In this document: piece after piece, positions 44,728 through 52,613 of the stretch
How positions within the stretch are numbered: the first letter of the stretch is position 1
Layout: each line of letters begins with the position of its first letter
From: JBQLZO01 sp052168315
Lineage (GTDB): Bacteria; Planctomycetota; Phycisphaerae; Phycisphaerales; UBA1924
Length of the DNA stretch: 64,000 bases
Assembly: GCA_052168315.1 (NCBI GenBank)
Contig: JBQLZO010000040.1
Coordinates: 92,079 to 156,078 of the forward strand
Reading direction: 5' to 3'
Translations under genes and position numbers: made by a program
The notes under the pieces: generated by a model
Told to the model about the DNA's origin: nothing
Seen by the model: the letters and a program-made list of their open reading frames with translations, nothing else
Database searches by the model: none

Positions 44728-44915
44728 GAGCGTGGTCCCTCTGGGGTCAGAAAGAGCGGAATGCGCGGATCACACGGCCGCGACGGCACATGCCGACGCG
44801 TGGGCGTGATCATCGTACACCCCATCCCTCCCCCGGACCCCTCCCGCCCACTCTCATCGCCCGCCGCCGCGCCCCCGCTCCCGCCCGCGACTCCGGCGCC
44901 GTCCCCGCACACCGA

Positions 44916-46088
44916 TCACCCACCACCACCCGCGACACCCGCCCGATCCCCCCGCCCCAGCAGCAGGTTCTCGCCGAACTCGCCCGGCGCGAACACCTGC
45001 GCCTGCCCGAGGTCCACATCGAACCGCACCCGCTGCCCCGCCGGGAAGCCCTCCCGGGCATCCAGCCGCGCCAGCAGATGGGCATCATTCGCAAGCCGGC
45101 ACGAAACATCGATCTCGTTGCCCAGAGGTTCCACCACAACCGTCTCCAACTCCACGCTGTTCTCACGCCCCGCATACTTCCCGGACGCTGACTCGGCCAG
45201 CGCGTTCGGGCGGAGCCCCAGAACCACCGGCGAGCCCACCCGGCCCGACAAACGCTCGCACTGCTCCGGGAGCAGCCGGAGCGACATCCCCCCGCCGCGG
45301 AACACCAGCGGCGCACCACCATCGCCATCCCGCTCCAGGACGCCCTCGATGAAGTTCATCGGCGCCCGACCGATGAACGCGCCCACGAACCGGTTCACCG
45401 GGCGGTTGTACACCTCCAGTGGAGAGCCCACCTGCTCCACACGACCCACCCCGCGCCCCGCCGACATCACCACGATCCGATCCCCCAGCGTCATCGCCTC
45501 CTCCTGATCGTGCGTCACATAGATCGTCGTCGTCCGGAGCCGCTGGTGCAGGTTCTTGATCTCCGTCCGCGTCGTCGAACGAAGCTTGGCATCCAGGTTC
45601 GAAAGCGGTTCATCGAACAGGAATACCTTCGGCTCCCGGACGATCGCCCGCCCCAGCGCCACCCGCTGACGCTGCCCGCCCGACAGCGCCTTCGGCTTCC
45701 GCTCCAGGTACTCGACCAGCCCCAGCATCCGCGCCGCCTCGTCCACCCGCCGACCGATCTCCGCGCGCGCCATCTTCCGAAGCTGCAGCCCGAACGCCAT
45801 GTTCCGCCGCACCGTCATGTGCGGATACAGCGCGTAGTTCTGGAACACCATCGCGATGTCACGATCCTTCGGATGCACCCCGTTCACCACCCGCCCGTCG
45901 ATCGCGATCGTCCCCTCGCTGATCTCCTCAAGCCCCGCCACCATCCGCAGCGTCGTCGACTTCCCGCACCCCGATGGCCCCACCAGCACCACGAACTCAC
46001 CATCACCGATGGTCAGATCGACCGCCTCCACGGCCTTCACCTTGCCGTCGTACACCTTCCCCACACCAGCAAGCGTCACCGTCGCCAT
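44916..46088 (-). CDS. sugar ABC transporter ATP-binding protein (MalK/UgpC type)
   Basis: 390 residues from ATG 46088 (a TTG at 46100 is in frame). Walker A GPSGCGKST, signature LSGGQRQRVALGRAIVREPK, Walker B VFLFDEPLSNLD, H-loop in YVTHDQEEAMTLGD. The C-terminal regulatory TOBE/MalK region (EVYNRPVNRFVGAFIGRAPM) is present. It energises the permeases encoded upstream in the same direction and is separated from them by a 279-base repeat-bearing gap. Confidence 0.93.
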   Translation of the reverse strand: MATVTLAGVGKVYDGKVKAVEAVDLTIGDGEFVVLVGPSGCGKSTTLRMVAGLEEISEGTIAIDGRVVNGVHPKDRDIAMVFQNYALYPHMTVRRNMAFGLQLRKMARAEIGRRVDEAARMLGLVEYLERKPKALSGGQRQRVALGRAIVREPKVFLFDEPLSNLDAKLRSTTRTEIKNLHQRLRTTTIYVTHDQEEAMTLGDRIVVMSAGRGVGRVEQVGSPLEVYNRPVNRFVGAFIGRAPMNFIEGVLERDGDGGAPLVFRGGGMSLRLLPEQCERLSGRVGSPVVLGLRPNALAESASGKYAGRENSVELETVVVEPLGNEIDVSCRLANDAHLLARLDAREGFPAGQRVRFDVDLGQAQVFAPGEFGENLLLGRGDRAGVAGGGG

Positions 46089-46153
46089 GGAAGAAACCAA
46101 TCCCTTTCAGCGGGCACAGCCCAGCACACCCGCGATCCTCTCAACACTCAAGT

Positions 46154-46187
46154 CACCAGGCACCAGGCACCAGGCACCAGGCACCAG
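46154..46187. repeat. heptanucleotide tandem repeat (CACCAGG, four copies plus partial)
   Basis: Four perfect CACCAGG units plus CACCAG between the second permease and the ATPase gene. The complement (CCTGGTG) is a rotation of the GGTGCCT unit within the substrate-binding protein gene at 50441-50468, so the same repeat family occurs on both sides of the operon. Confidence 0.8.
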
Positions 46188-46265
46188 AAAGAACACCAAC
46201 CACATCACCCACTCAATCCTCAGTCCAACACACCCCTTCCCCCACACACAAGCTCCTTCCTCTCC

Positions 46266-46346
46266 CCCTCCGCGATCTCCGCGCCTCCGCGGTGAACAAC
46301 TCTCCTCTCCCCCTCTGCGCCCCTCTGCGCCCTCTGTGGTAAACCT
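46266..46346. repeat. short dispersed-type repeats (CTCCGCG and CTCTGCG units)
   Basis: CCTCCGCGATCTCCGCGCCT followed by CCGCGGTGAAC, then CCCTCTGCGCCCCTCTGCGC followed by CCTCTGTGGT. Such units are similar to short dispersed repeats found in many bacterial genomes. They occupy the gap between the permease stop and the ATPase start. Confidence 0.6.
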
Positions 46347-46367
46347 CTTCTCTTATCCTCCGCACAC

Positions 46368-47318
46368 TCACCCCTTCACCGCCCCCAACTGGATCCCCTT
46401 CACCAGGTACTTCTGCAGCAGCAGGAACAGGATCACCGGCGGCACCATCGCCATCAGCGAACCCGCCATAATCAACGGCGTCTCCTGCCCATAGGTCGAA
46501 TCGAACTCCAGCAGCCCGATCGGCAGCGTCCGAAGATTCTCATCCTTGATCAAAATCAACGGCCAGAAGAACGAGTTGTAGTTGAACAGGAACGCGAAGA
46601 TCGCCAGCACGATCAGTCCCGGCCGCGCCAGCGGCAGGATGATCTCCGTGAAGATCCGCCAGTGCCCCGCCCCGTCGATCGCCGCCGCCTCGTCCAGAGA
46701 AAACGGGATCGTCAGCATGAACTGCCGCAGCAGGAATGTCCCGTACGCGCTGAACGCCGCCGGGATCACCAGCCCCGTGTAGTCGTTGAACATCCCCAGC
46801 CGTCGCACGATCTCGAAGTTCGGCACCATCAGCACCACCGCCGGCACCATCAGCGTGCCCAGGTACATCAGGAACACCGCATCGCGCCCCGGCCACTTGA
46901 TCCGCGCGAACGCGTACGCCGACATCGCGCAGGTGATCACCTGCAGAATCGTCACCCACCCCGCGATGAAAAACGAATTGAAGAAGTACCGCCCAAAATC
47001 CACCTTCTCGAACACCGCCGGGTAGTTCTCCGGCAGCAGCACCGGCGGCACGCCCGTCTGCGTCAGCAGATCGACATCCGTCAGCGACGACAGCGACATC
47101 AGCACCTGCCACACGAACGGCACCGTGAAGGTCATCCCCAGCACCAGCACCACCGCGAACCCGAGCGACCGCCACACGATCGCGCCGGCCGACGGCCCGC
47201 GACCACCACGCCCCGTCCCGCCGACACCGCTGCGCCCCGCGACACCGACAGCCCCGAGCGCTTCGCCCGCGCCCGCCTTGATCGGATCCTCGGGATTGGT
47301 CGCCGACACCCGCGCCAT
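46368..47318 (-). CDS. sugar ABC transporter permease (MalG type)
   Basis: 316 residues. The N-terminus is a Gly/Ala/Arg-rich linker; then about six membrane helices (IVWRSLGFAVVLVLGMTFTV, SFFIAGWVTILQVITCAMSA, FLMYLGTLMVPAVVLMVPNF, and others). The EAA loop is SLDEAAAIDGAGHWRIFTEI with ILPLARPGL. Typical MalG-type inner permease. It follows the longer permease gene by 38 bases. Confidence 0.9.
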   Translation of the reverse strand: MARVSATNPEDPIKAGAGEALGAVGVAGRSGVGGTGRGGRGPSAGAIVWRSLGFAVVLVLGMTFTVPFVWQVLMSLSSLTDVDLLTQTGVPPVLLPENYPAVFEKVDFGRYFFNSFFIAGWVTILQVITCAMSAYAFARIKWPGRDAVFLMYLGTLMVPAVVLMVPNFEIVRRLGMFNDYTGLVIPAAFSAYGTFLLRQFMLTIPFSLDEAAAIDGAGHWRIFTEIILPLARPGLIVLAIFAFLFNYNSFFWPLILIKDENLRTLPIGLLEFDSTYGQETPLIMAGSLMAMVPPVILFLLLQKYLVKGIQLGAVKG

Positions 47319-47356
47319 CGCACTCCTTCACGCCGCGCACAACAGAGCCGCGCCGC

Positions 47357-48994
47357 TCACTCGTTCGTCATCCTCGAGCCCAGCCGGTAATTGATCGCCG
47401 TGAGCACGAAGATCATCCCGCACATCACCCACGCCACCGCCGAGGCCAGCCCCAGCTGGAACTGATCCGTGAACGCCAGCTGGTAGATGTAGTACGCCAG
47501 CACGATCGTGTCCGCCTTGCCCTCCGTCATCACCAGCGCCTGCTCGAACCCGCCCTGCAGCCCGCCGATCGTTGACATGATCACGATGAAGAAGGTCGTC
47601 GGCGCCAGCTGCGGCCAGGTCACATGGATGAACCGCTGCCAACCCGAGGCCCCATCGATCGACGCCGCCTCGTACAGCTCCGGCGGCACATTCGCCAGCC
47701 CCGCCAGGTACAGCAGCATGTTCCCACCGCCGATCGCCAGCCACACCCCCATGATCACCAGCGCTGTCTTCGCCCACTGGCGGGAGATCAGCCACTCCGG
47801 CGCCCGCAGCCCATCCCCGCCCGTCGATCCGACAAACTCCGCGCGCCGGACCTCCCCGAGCGCCCGCTCCACCGCGCCGCCCCGCTCCCGCAGCGCGGGA
47901 TCCGCCAGCAGCGCGCTCCGCACATCCACATACGCCGCCGGATCCGGCAGCGCTTCCAGCGCCAGCGACACCTCCGCCCGGTTCATCTCCGGCACCCGCT
48001 CCGCCAGCCCATCCAGCACCGCCGCCCGCTCGCCCGCGCCCAGCGCTGCGTACCCCGTCGGCAGCAACGACCGCGCCGGGAGTTGCACCACCGCCACCGC
48101 CACCACCAGCGTCACCGCTGCGAACGACCCCACCAGCACCACACGCCCGAACAGCGCACCACCACCCGCCTCCCCATGCCGCGCCCGATCGATCCCCACC
48201 CACATCAGCCGCGCACCCCACGCCACCGCCCCAAGCGCCACCGCGATCCCAACCCCGTACCACAACCACGCCGGCGTCCGCTCCACCAACCACTGCACCC
48301 GGTCCAGCACCGGCTGCAGCCCAGCGTTGATCAGCCCGCCCCGCGGGCGATACAGCGTCTTCCACAGCAGGAACATCGCCACCCCCGCCAGCAGCGAGGG
48401 CAGGTAGAAGATCGCACGGAAAAAGATCGACCCAAACGCCATCCCCACCGTCGCCAGCACGCCCAGCGTCGCCATCGCCAGGACCGCCGCCATCGAGCGC
48501 AGCTCCGCCACCCGATGCGCGCTCAGATCCGTCAACCCCACCTCCGTCGACATCACCGCCGCCTCGGGCATCGGCCCGGGATCCGTCAACGCCCACACCC
48601 CCGCGCACGCCAGCACCGTCACCACCCCCGCGATCCCCGCGCCCATCACACGCGCACGCGGCTTCCTCGGCGTCGTCGGCGCGTGCAGCAGCAACGCCGC
48701 CCCCAAAGACCCCGCGATCCCCAGCGGGATCCCGATCATCAGGAACACAGTGTTCCCGAAGTAATCCCAGAACAGGTGCGACTCATCCCCCGCGATCAGC
48801 CGCGCGTAATTGTCCAGACCCACGAACGAAGGCGATTCCCCCGACAACTCGTTGTGCCGAGTCAACGAGAAATCCGTCACCGACAACCACAGCGAATACA
48901 CGATCGGCCACGCCGTGAACACCAGGAACCCCAGCAGGTTCGGCAGCAAGAACGCCAACGCGATCAACAACCGCTTCCGCGTCGACCCAATCAC
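47357..48994 (-). CDS. sugar ABC transporter permease (MalF type), with large insertion
   Basis: 545 residues from the GTG at 48994, which overlaps the substrate-binding gene stop (GTGA). Membrane helices flank an unusually large hydrophilic region (about 130-370): TM at LLIALAFLLPNLLGFLVFTA, then DYFGNTVFLMIGIPLGIAG, an insert with its own helices (WLWYGVGIAVALGAVAWGAR and others) and a soluble Ala/Glu/Arg-rich part, then the EAA loop ELYEAASIDGASGWQRFIHV. Usual MalF-type permeases are about 300 residues, MalF itself about 510 because of an extracytoplasmic domain. It may thus hold a MalF-like P2 domain, but sequence similarity was not seen. Confidence 0.85.
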   Translation of the reverse strand: MIGSTRKRLLIALAFLLPNLLGFLVFTAWPIVYSLWLSVTDFSLTRHNELSGESPSFVGLDNYARLIAGDESHLFWDYFGNTVFLMIGIPLGIAGSLGAALLLHAPTTPRKPRARVMGAGIAGVVTVLACAGVWALTDPGPMPEAAVMSTEVGLTDLSAHRVAELRSMAAVLAMATLGVLATVGMAFGSIFFRAIFYLPSLLAGVAMFLLWKTLYRPRGGLINAGLQPVLDRVQWLVERTPAWLWYGVGIAVALGAVAWGARLMWVGIDRARHGEAGGGALFGRVVLVGSFAAVTLVVAVAVVQLPARSLLPTGYAALGAGERAAVLDGLAERVPEMNRAEVSLALEALPDPAAYVDVRSALLADPALRERGGAVERALGEVRRAEFVGSTGGDGLRAPEWLISRQWAKTALVIMGVWLAIGGGNMLLYLAGLANVPPELYEAASIDGASGWQRFIHVTWPQLAPTTFFIVIMSTIGGLQGGFEQALVMTEGKADTIVLAYYIYQLAFTDQFQLGLASAVAWVMCGMIFVLTAINYRLGSRMTNE

Positions 48995-51306
48995 GCCGCC
49001 ACCCCCTCTTGGTGGCACCGGTCTCCGACCGGTGTCTTCGTCTCCCCGGTGGGATGGGCTTCCAGCCCGCCCCTCTTCTCTATTTCTACTCCCCTATCAA
49101 AGTAAAACGCTTGACCACTCCCACCAAACAAAACCGCCCCCACTCGCTCACCGCCCACACCCACCCGTTCCCGCTCCCCCCTCGCCCGCTCCACCTGCAC
49201 CCGAAGATTCACATCCGGATCCAGCTCCACCCCAACCATCGCCTCCCACCTCGCGCGCAACGCCGGATCCCGCACCAGGTTCGCCATGATCTGCGCATTG
49301 ATCCGATCCTCGATCAGCCGCGCCGCCTCCGCAGCCCCGATCTCGTTGTTCGTCAGCCGCTCCATCACCTGACCCGCCAGCATCCCCAGCCGGTTCCGAC
49401 CGATGAACGGGCTCAGCCGCCACGCCTCCGCGTAAGTCCCCATCGCCTCGCCGAACACCGGCGAATCGAACGCCTCCAGACCCGGCAGCGGGCGAGGCGG
49501 CCCCGCGATCCCATCGGCATCGAAGCAATACGCCGGCACGCCGCAGATCGAGTCAAAGGTCCGATTGATCTGCTCGTTGTACGCCTCCGACGACAGGAAC
49601 CGCAGGAACCGCTGCGCATACTCCGCTCGCGGCGAGGCCCGGTTCACGATCGCCACACGGGCCGCCGCCGAGTAATACGGCACACCCGTCAGCGTCGGCA
49701 CATGCGCCACCCCCAGCTGGATCAGCCGAGACCGATCCTCATCATCCAGCACCCCCTCCATCGCCGCGAACTGCTCATCGCTGAGCGGGATCAGCACATC
49801 CCGCCGAAGCGAGGCCCGCGCCCCCTCCAACAGCGCCGCCTCCGTGCGCGCCGCAGCGCTCCCATCGCCCGCCAGCGCCGCCAGCCGCCGCTCGATCGCC
49901 GGAAAGATCACCCGATCCCGGTTCCGCTGCGCCAACGACACATACTCCCACCGACCGCCGACATACATCGCCGTCACCTTCGCCGCGAACAGCGCCGAGG
50001 CCGACGCCGCCTCCGCCCCCGCGTTCATCGCCGCACCGCCCGACGCCGCCATCGACGCGGCCTCCGCGGGCGAGGGCATCACCCGATGCTCATACATCAT
50101 CGCCTGATAAGTCCGGAACGCCTCGATCGTCTCCGCCGAGTTGTAGATCGACGCCGTCCCATCCTCGTTCAGAAACCGCCCGCCCGCGCCCAGCGCTATG
50201 TCCCACGCGCCAATGTTCATGATCCCCACCCGCCGACGACCGCCTTCACCCCTCGTCTCCGTCAACCGTCTGGCAACCTCGATCGCCTCCCCCATCGTCC
50301 AGGCCTCCGAAGGCACATCGATCCCCGCTTCCGCGAACACATCCCGGTGATAGAAAAGCACCGTGTACCCCACATTGCACGGATACCCATACTGCACCCA
50401 CCCCGAGTCCAAAGCCTCTTGTGTCTCTTCTTCTCCTCTTGATGCCTGATGCCTGGTGCCTGATGCCTTCTTCTCTTCTCCCCCTGATCCCTGATCCCGG
50501 ATCCCGGATCCCTCCTCCACCCCAATCGAAGACCGCGCCGCCGCGAACACCGTCTCCACCCCGAACCCCTCGCGCTGCGCCCGCTCCGTCACATCCAGCG
50601 CGATCCCCGCATCCACAAACTGACGCAGCTCCGCCGGCCCGTACGCCTCGATCAGGTCCGGCCCGGCCCCCGCCGTCGACTGCACGATCGTCTTCGTCGC
50701 ATCACGGTTTGATGGGTCCGTCACGATGTCCACCGGCGTGCCATAGTGCCGCAGGTGCCACTCCCTGAACAACTGCGTCTGCACCCGGCGCGCCGGGTTG
50801 TCATCCGTCGACCACACCAGCACCGGCGCTTCCGACAACGCCCGCCCCGTCACCTCCCGGTACGCCGCGCGGAACGCATCCTGATACACCCGCCGTTCGG
50901 ATTCGGGAAGATCGAGGATCCGGGGGAGATCACCCCGCGTAAAGTCTGGCTGCCCGGAACCCTCCACCACGCCGGAACCTGGCTCGCCCACACCCGGCAC
51001 ACCGATCGCCGACGCACGCTCCAGGAACGCGTCGATGATCCGCCCGAACTCGTCATGTCCGGCGGACAACCCGGAGACGCCCGAGCCCACCACATCCGAG
51101 CCTCCCGCCCCGTCGGTCGACGCCGCCCCCTCGACACCCCCACCATCGGGGCCCGAGGGACCCGCGCCCGATCGCTGTTCCGACGCCACCACCAGGTACG
51201 CCGCGATCAGCGCCTCATCGCGCCCGCCCTCGCCGCGGACCACCGTGTACGCGAACACGCTCAGCAGCGCCCACAGACCCACCAGACCTGTCAGAAGCCA
51301 TCGCAT
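48991..51306 (-). CDS. extracellular solute-binding protein of the sugar ABC transporter (family 1)
   Basis: 771 residues, longer than the usual about 430. The N-terminal hydrophobic segment (WLLTGLVGLWALLSVFAYTV) is an anchor or signal. The binding domain includes LVWSTDDNPARRVQTQLFRE, VQYGYPCNVGYTVLFYHRDV, FLRFLSSEAYNEQINRTFDS. The first about 120 residues and an insert of GIRDQGSGG and GTRHQASRG-type sequence, coded by heptamer repeats at 50441-50511, are extra. The C-terminus has a helical extension (IGRNRLGMLAGQVMERLTNN). It is first in the operon. Confidence 0.82.
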   Translation of the reverse strand: MRWLLTGLVGLWALLSVFAYTVVRGEGGRDEALIAAYLVVASEQRSGAGPSGPDGGGVEGAASTDGAGGSDVVGSGVSGLSAGHDEFGRIIDAFLERASAIGVPGVGEPGSGVVEGSGQPDFTRGDLPRILDLPESERRVYQDAFRAAYREVTGRALSEAPVLVWSTDDNPARRVQTQLFREWHLRHYGTPVDIVTDPSNRDATKTIVQSTAGAGPDLIEAYGPAELRQFVDAGIALDVTERAQREGFGVETVFAAARSSIGVEEGSGIRDQGSGGEEKKASGTRHQASRGEEETQEALDSGWVQYGYPCNVGYTVLFYHRDVFAEAGIDVPSEAWTMGEAIEVARRLTETRGEGGRRRVGIMNIGAWDIALGAGGRFLNEDGTASIYNSAETIEAFRTYQAMMYEHRVMPSPAEAASMAASGGAAMNAGAEAASASALFAAKVTAMYVGGRWEYVSLAQRNRDRVIFPAIERRLAALAGDGSAAARTEAALLEGARASLRRDVLIPLSDEQFAAMEGVLDDEDRSRLIQLGVAHVPTLTGVPYYSAAARVAIVNRASPRAEYAQRFLRFLSSEAYNEQINRTFDSICGVPAYCFDADGIAGPPRPLPGLEAFDSPVFGEAMGTYAEAWRLSPFIGRNRLGMLAGQVMERLTNNEIGAAEAARLIEDRINAQIMANLVRDPALRARWEAMVGVELDPDVNLRVQVERARGERERVGVGGERVGAVLFGGSGQAFYFDRGVEIEKRGGLEAHPTGETKTPVGDRCHQEGVAA
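50441..50511. repeat. two heptanucleotide repeat arrays inside the binding-protein gene
   Basis: GRTGCCT four times (50441-50468) and CNGATCC four times (50484-50511), separated by a T/C-rich stretch. Both are in frame within the coding region, adding the sequence of about 24 residues. Unit length 7 means that a one-unit change shifts the frame. Confidence 0.8.
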
Positions 51307-51601
51307 CGCGAACAGATCCCGCCTTCAAGCAACAGCGCCATTGGATCCGCCGCCCGGATCGCGCACGGCGCCACGCCAGACCGCCCAACACCCAAGTCTA
51401 ACGCACCACCCGCACACAGCCACCGCACAAACCCACCCCCAACCCGCACCCCCCCAACACCACGCCGGGCGCCCCCACCAGTCCCACCAGCCCCACCAGC
51501 CCTCACAACCCTCTCCCTCCGGATCCCCCTGATGCACAGCCCTCCGCCAGTCCCAAAGCCCGTGGGCCGATAGCAGCATCGTCCACGACGGAGGCAACAC
51601 C

Positions 51602-51982
51602 ATGAATGCTGAAGATCAGAACCTCGATCGCGTCCGCCAGATCCTCAAGAGGATGGAGCGTTCCATCGACGACGCCCGCGACCGCCGCCTCCGCGATCAC
51701 TCCGAAGAACCCGACCACTCCGGAAACCCGCGCGCCGACCAGGGCCACGAGAACTCGATCCCGCACGGGCACGGAACCACTCAGCATCCGTCCAACACCC
51801 GCCAGGCACAGCCCATCAAGCCCTCCCAGGGCCCCGCCGCGCCGGGCCGCGCGCCCCAGCCCGTCCGCTTCGACGAGGATGGCCGACCCATCGTCGGCCG
51901 GGCACGCGCCAAGTCCGATCGAAACAACGAATCCCAGAACGGCACCCCACCCAACGGCGCCCCATCCTCATTCTGGCGGTAA
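51602..51982 (+). CDS. small unknown hydrophilic protein
   Basis: 126 residues, divergent from the transporter operon. The N-terminal part (MNAEDQNLDRVRQILKRMER) is a charged helix; the rest is Asp/Gly/Pro-rich with no motif. GGAGGCAACACC precedes the ATG. Probably a disordered cytoplasmic protein; a real gene is likely but not certain. Confidence 0.5.
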   Translation: MNAEDQNLDRVRQILKRMERSIDDARDRRLRDHSEEPDHSGNPRADQGHENSIPHGHGTTQHPSNTRQAQPIKPSQGPAAPGRAPQPVRFDEDGRPIVGRARAKSDRNNESQNGTPPNGAPSSFWR

Positions 51983-52108
51983 GCCCACCCGAAACGCCCA
52001 GCGCCGGACCGCGACCCCTCACCCCGCCCAACATCCCCTGCCCACGGACCATTGCCCGGGCACACACCCACGCTATCATCCACCCGCGGCCAACACCGCG
52101 CACATCTC

Positions 52109-52179
52109 AGGGCATTGGTGTAACGGTAGCACGACTGATTCTGGTTCAGTTAGTCGGGGTTCGAATCCCTGATGCCCTG
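52109..52179 (+). tRNA. tRNA-Gln (anticodon CTG)
   Basis: Acceptor AGGGCAT/ATGCCCT, anticodon arm ACTGA-TTCTGGT-TCAGT (CTG), T arm CGGGG-TTCGAAT-CCCTG, discriminator G; CCA not encoded. Complete cloverleaf. Confidence 0.93.
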
Positions 52180-52463
52180 CTTCTTCTTCCCGCGACCCCA
52201 CCCAACTCCCGCTTCCTCATCCCACGCCCCGGCACCTCGCCGAACCCCTACCCCACCCCAACCCCACTCCATCTTTCTCAGCCGGCGACCCACCCCGAGA
52301 GGCCGCCAGCCATACGCGCGCACGCTCACCTCGCGATGCGCTGCTGCTGCACGCGCGCTCCGCTCGGCACGCCACAAACCTGACCGGGCGTCCACGACCC
52401 GCGCGAGCGCTGCCCGCTCACGCGCGCCCGTTGCCCGCGCCCCTGCGCACACCTTCGCCCACC

Positions 52464-52499
52464 AAAAAGCATGGCGGACGACCGAAGCCGTCCGCCATG
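52464..52499 (-). terminator. rho-independent terminator of the 52614-55067 gene
   Basis: On the minus strand: 11-base stem CATGGCGGACG/CGTCCGCCATG with loop GCTTCGGT, then CTTTTTGG. Identical hairpin to the one at 55521-55556. Confidence 0.85.
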
Positions 52500-52613
52500 G
52501 GGTTCTCAGATGGTCGGGGCTGACCCCCGGGCTCTCGCCCGCAGCTCAGCACCCGAATGTCTGCGCTCGGGAGATCCGAAGATCACCCGAGTCCTTCACT
52601 GACCACGAAGGGT
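52464..52613 (-). repeat. 3' UTR duplicated at 55521-55670
   Basis: Bases 52464-52613 and 55521-55670 align without gaps (offset 3057) with about five mismatches in roughly 155 bases. The copy covers terminator, the entire UTR and continues into the last codons. Coding similarity of the two genes is lower outside this part. A further stem CTCGGG/CCCGAG exists in this copy. Confidence 0.85.

Noticed and set aside
43186..45507. 773-codon open frame on the plus strand
   Set aside because: Runs across the META gene, the aminotransferase and ATPase genes in shadow frames; His/Arg-rich low-complexity product.
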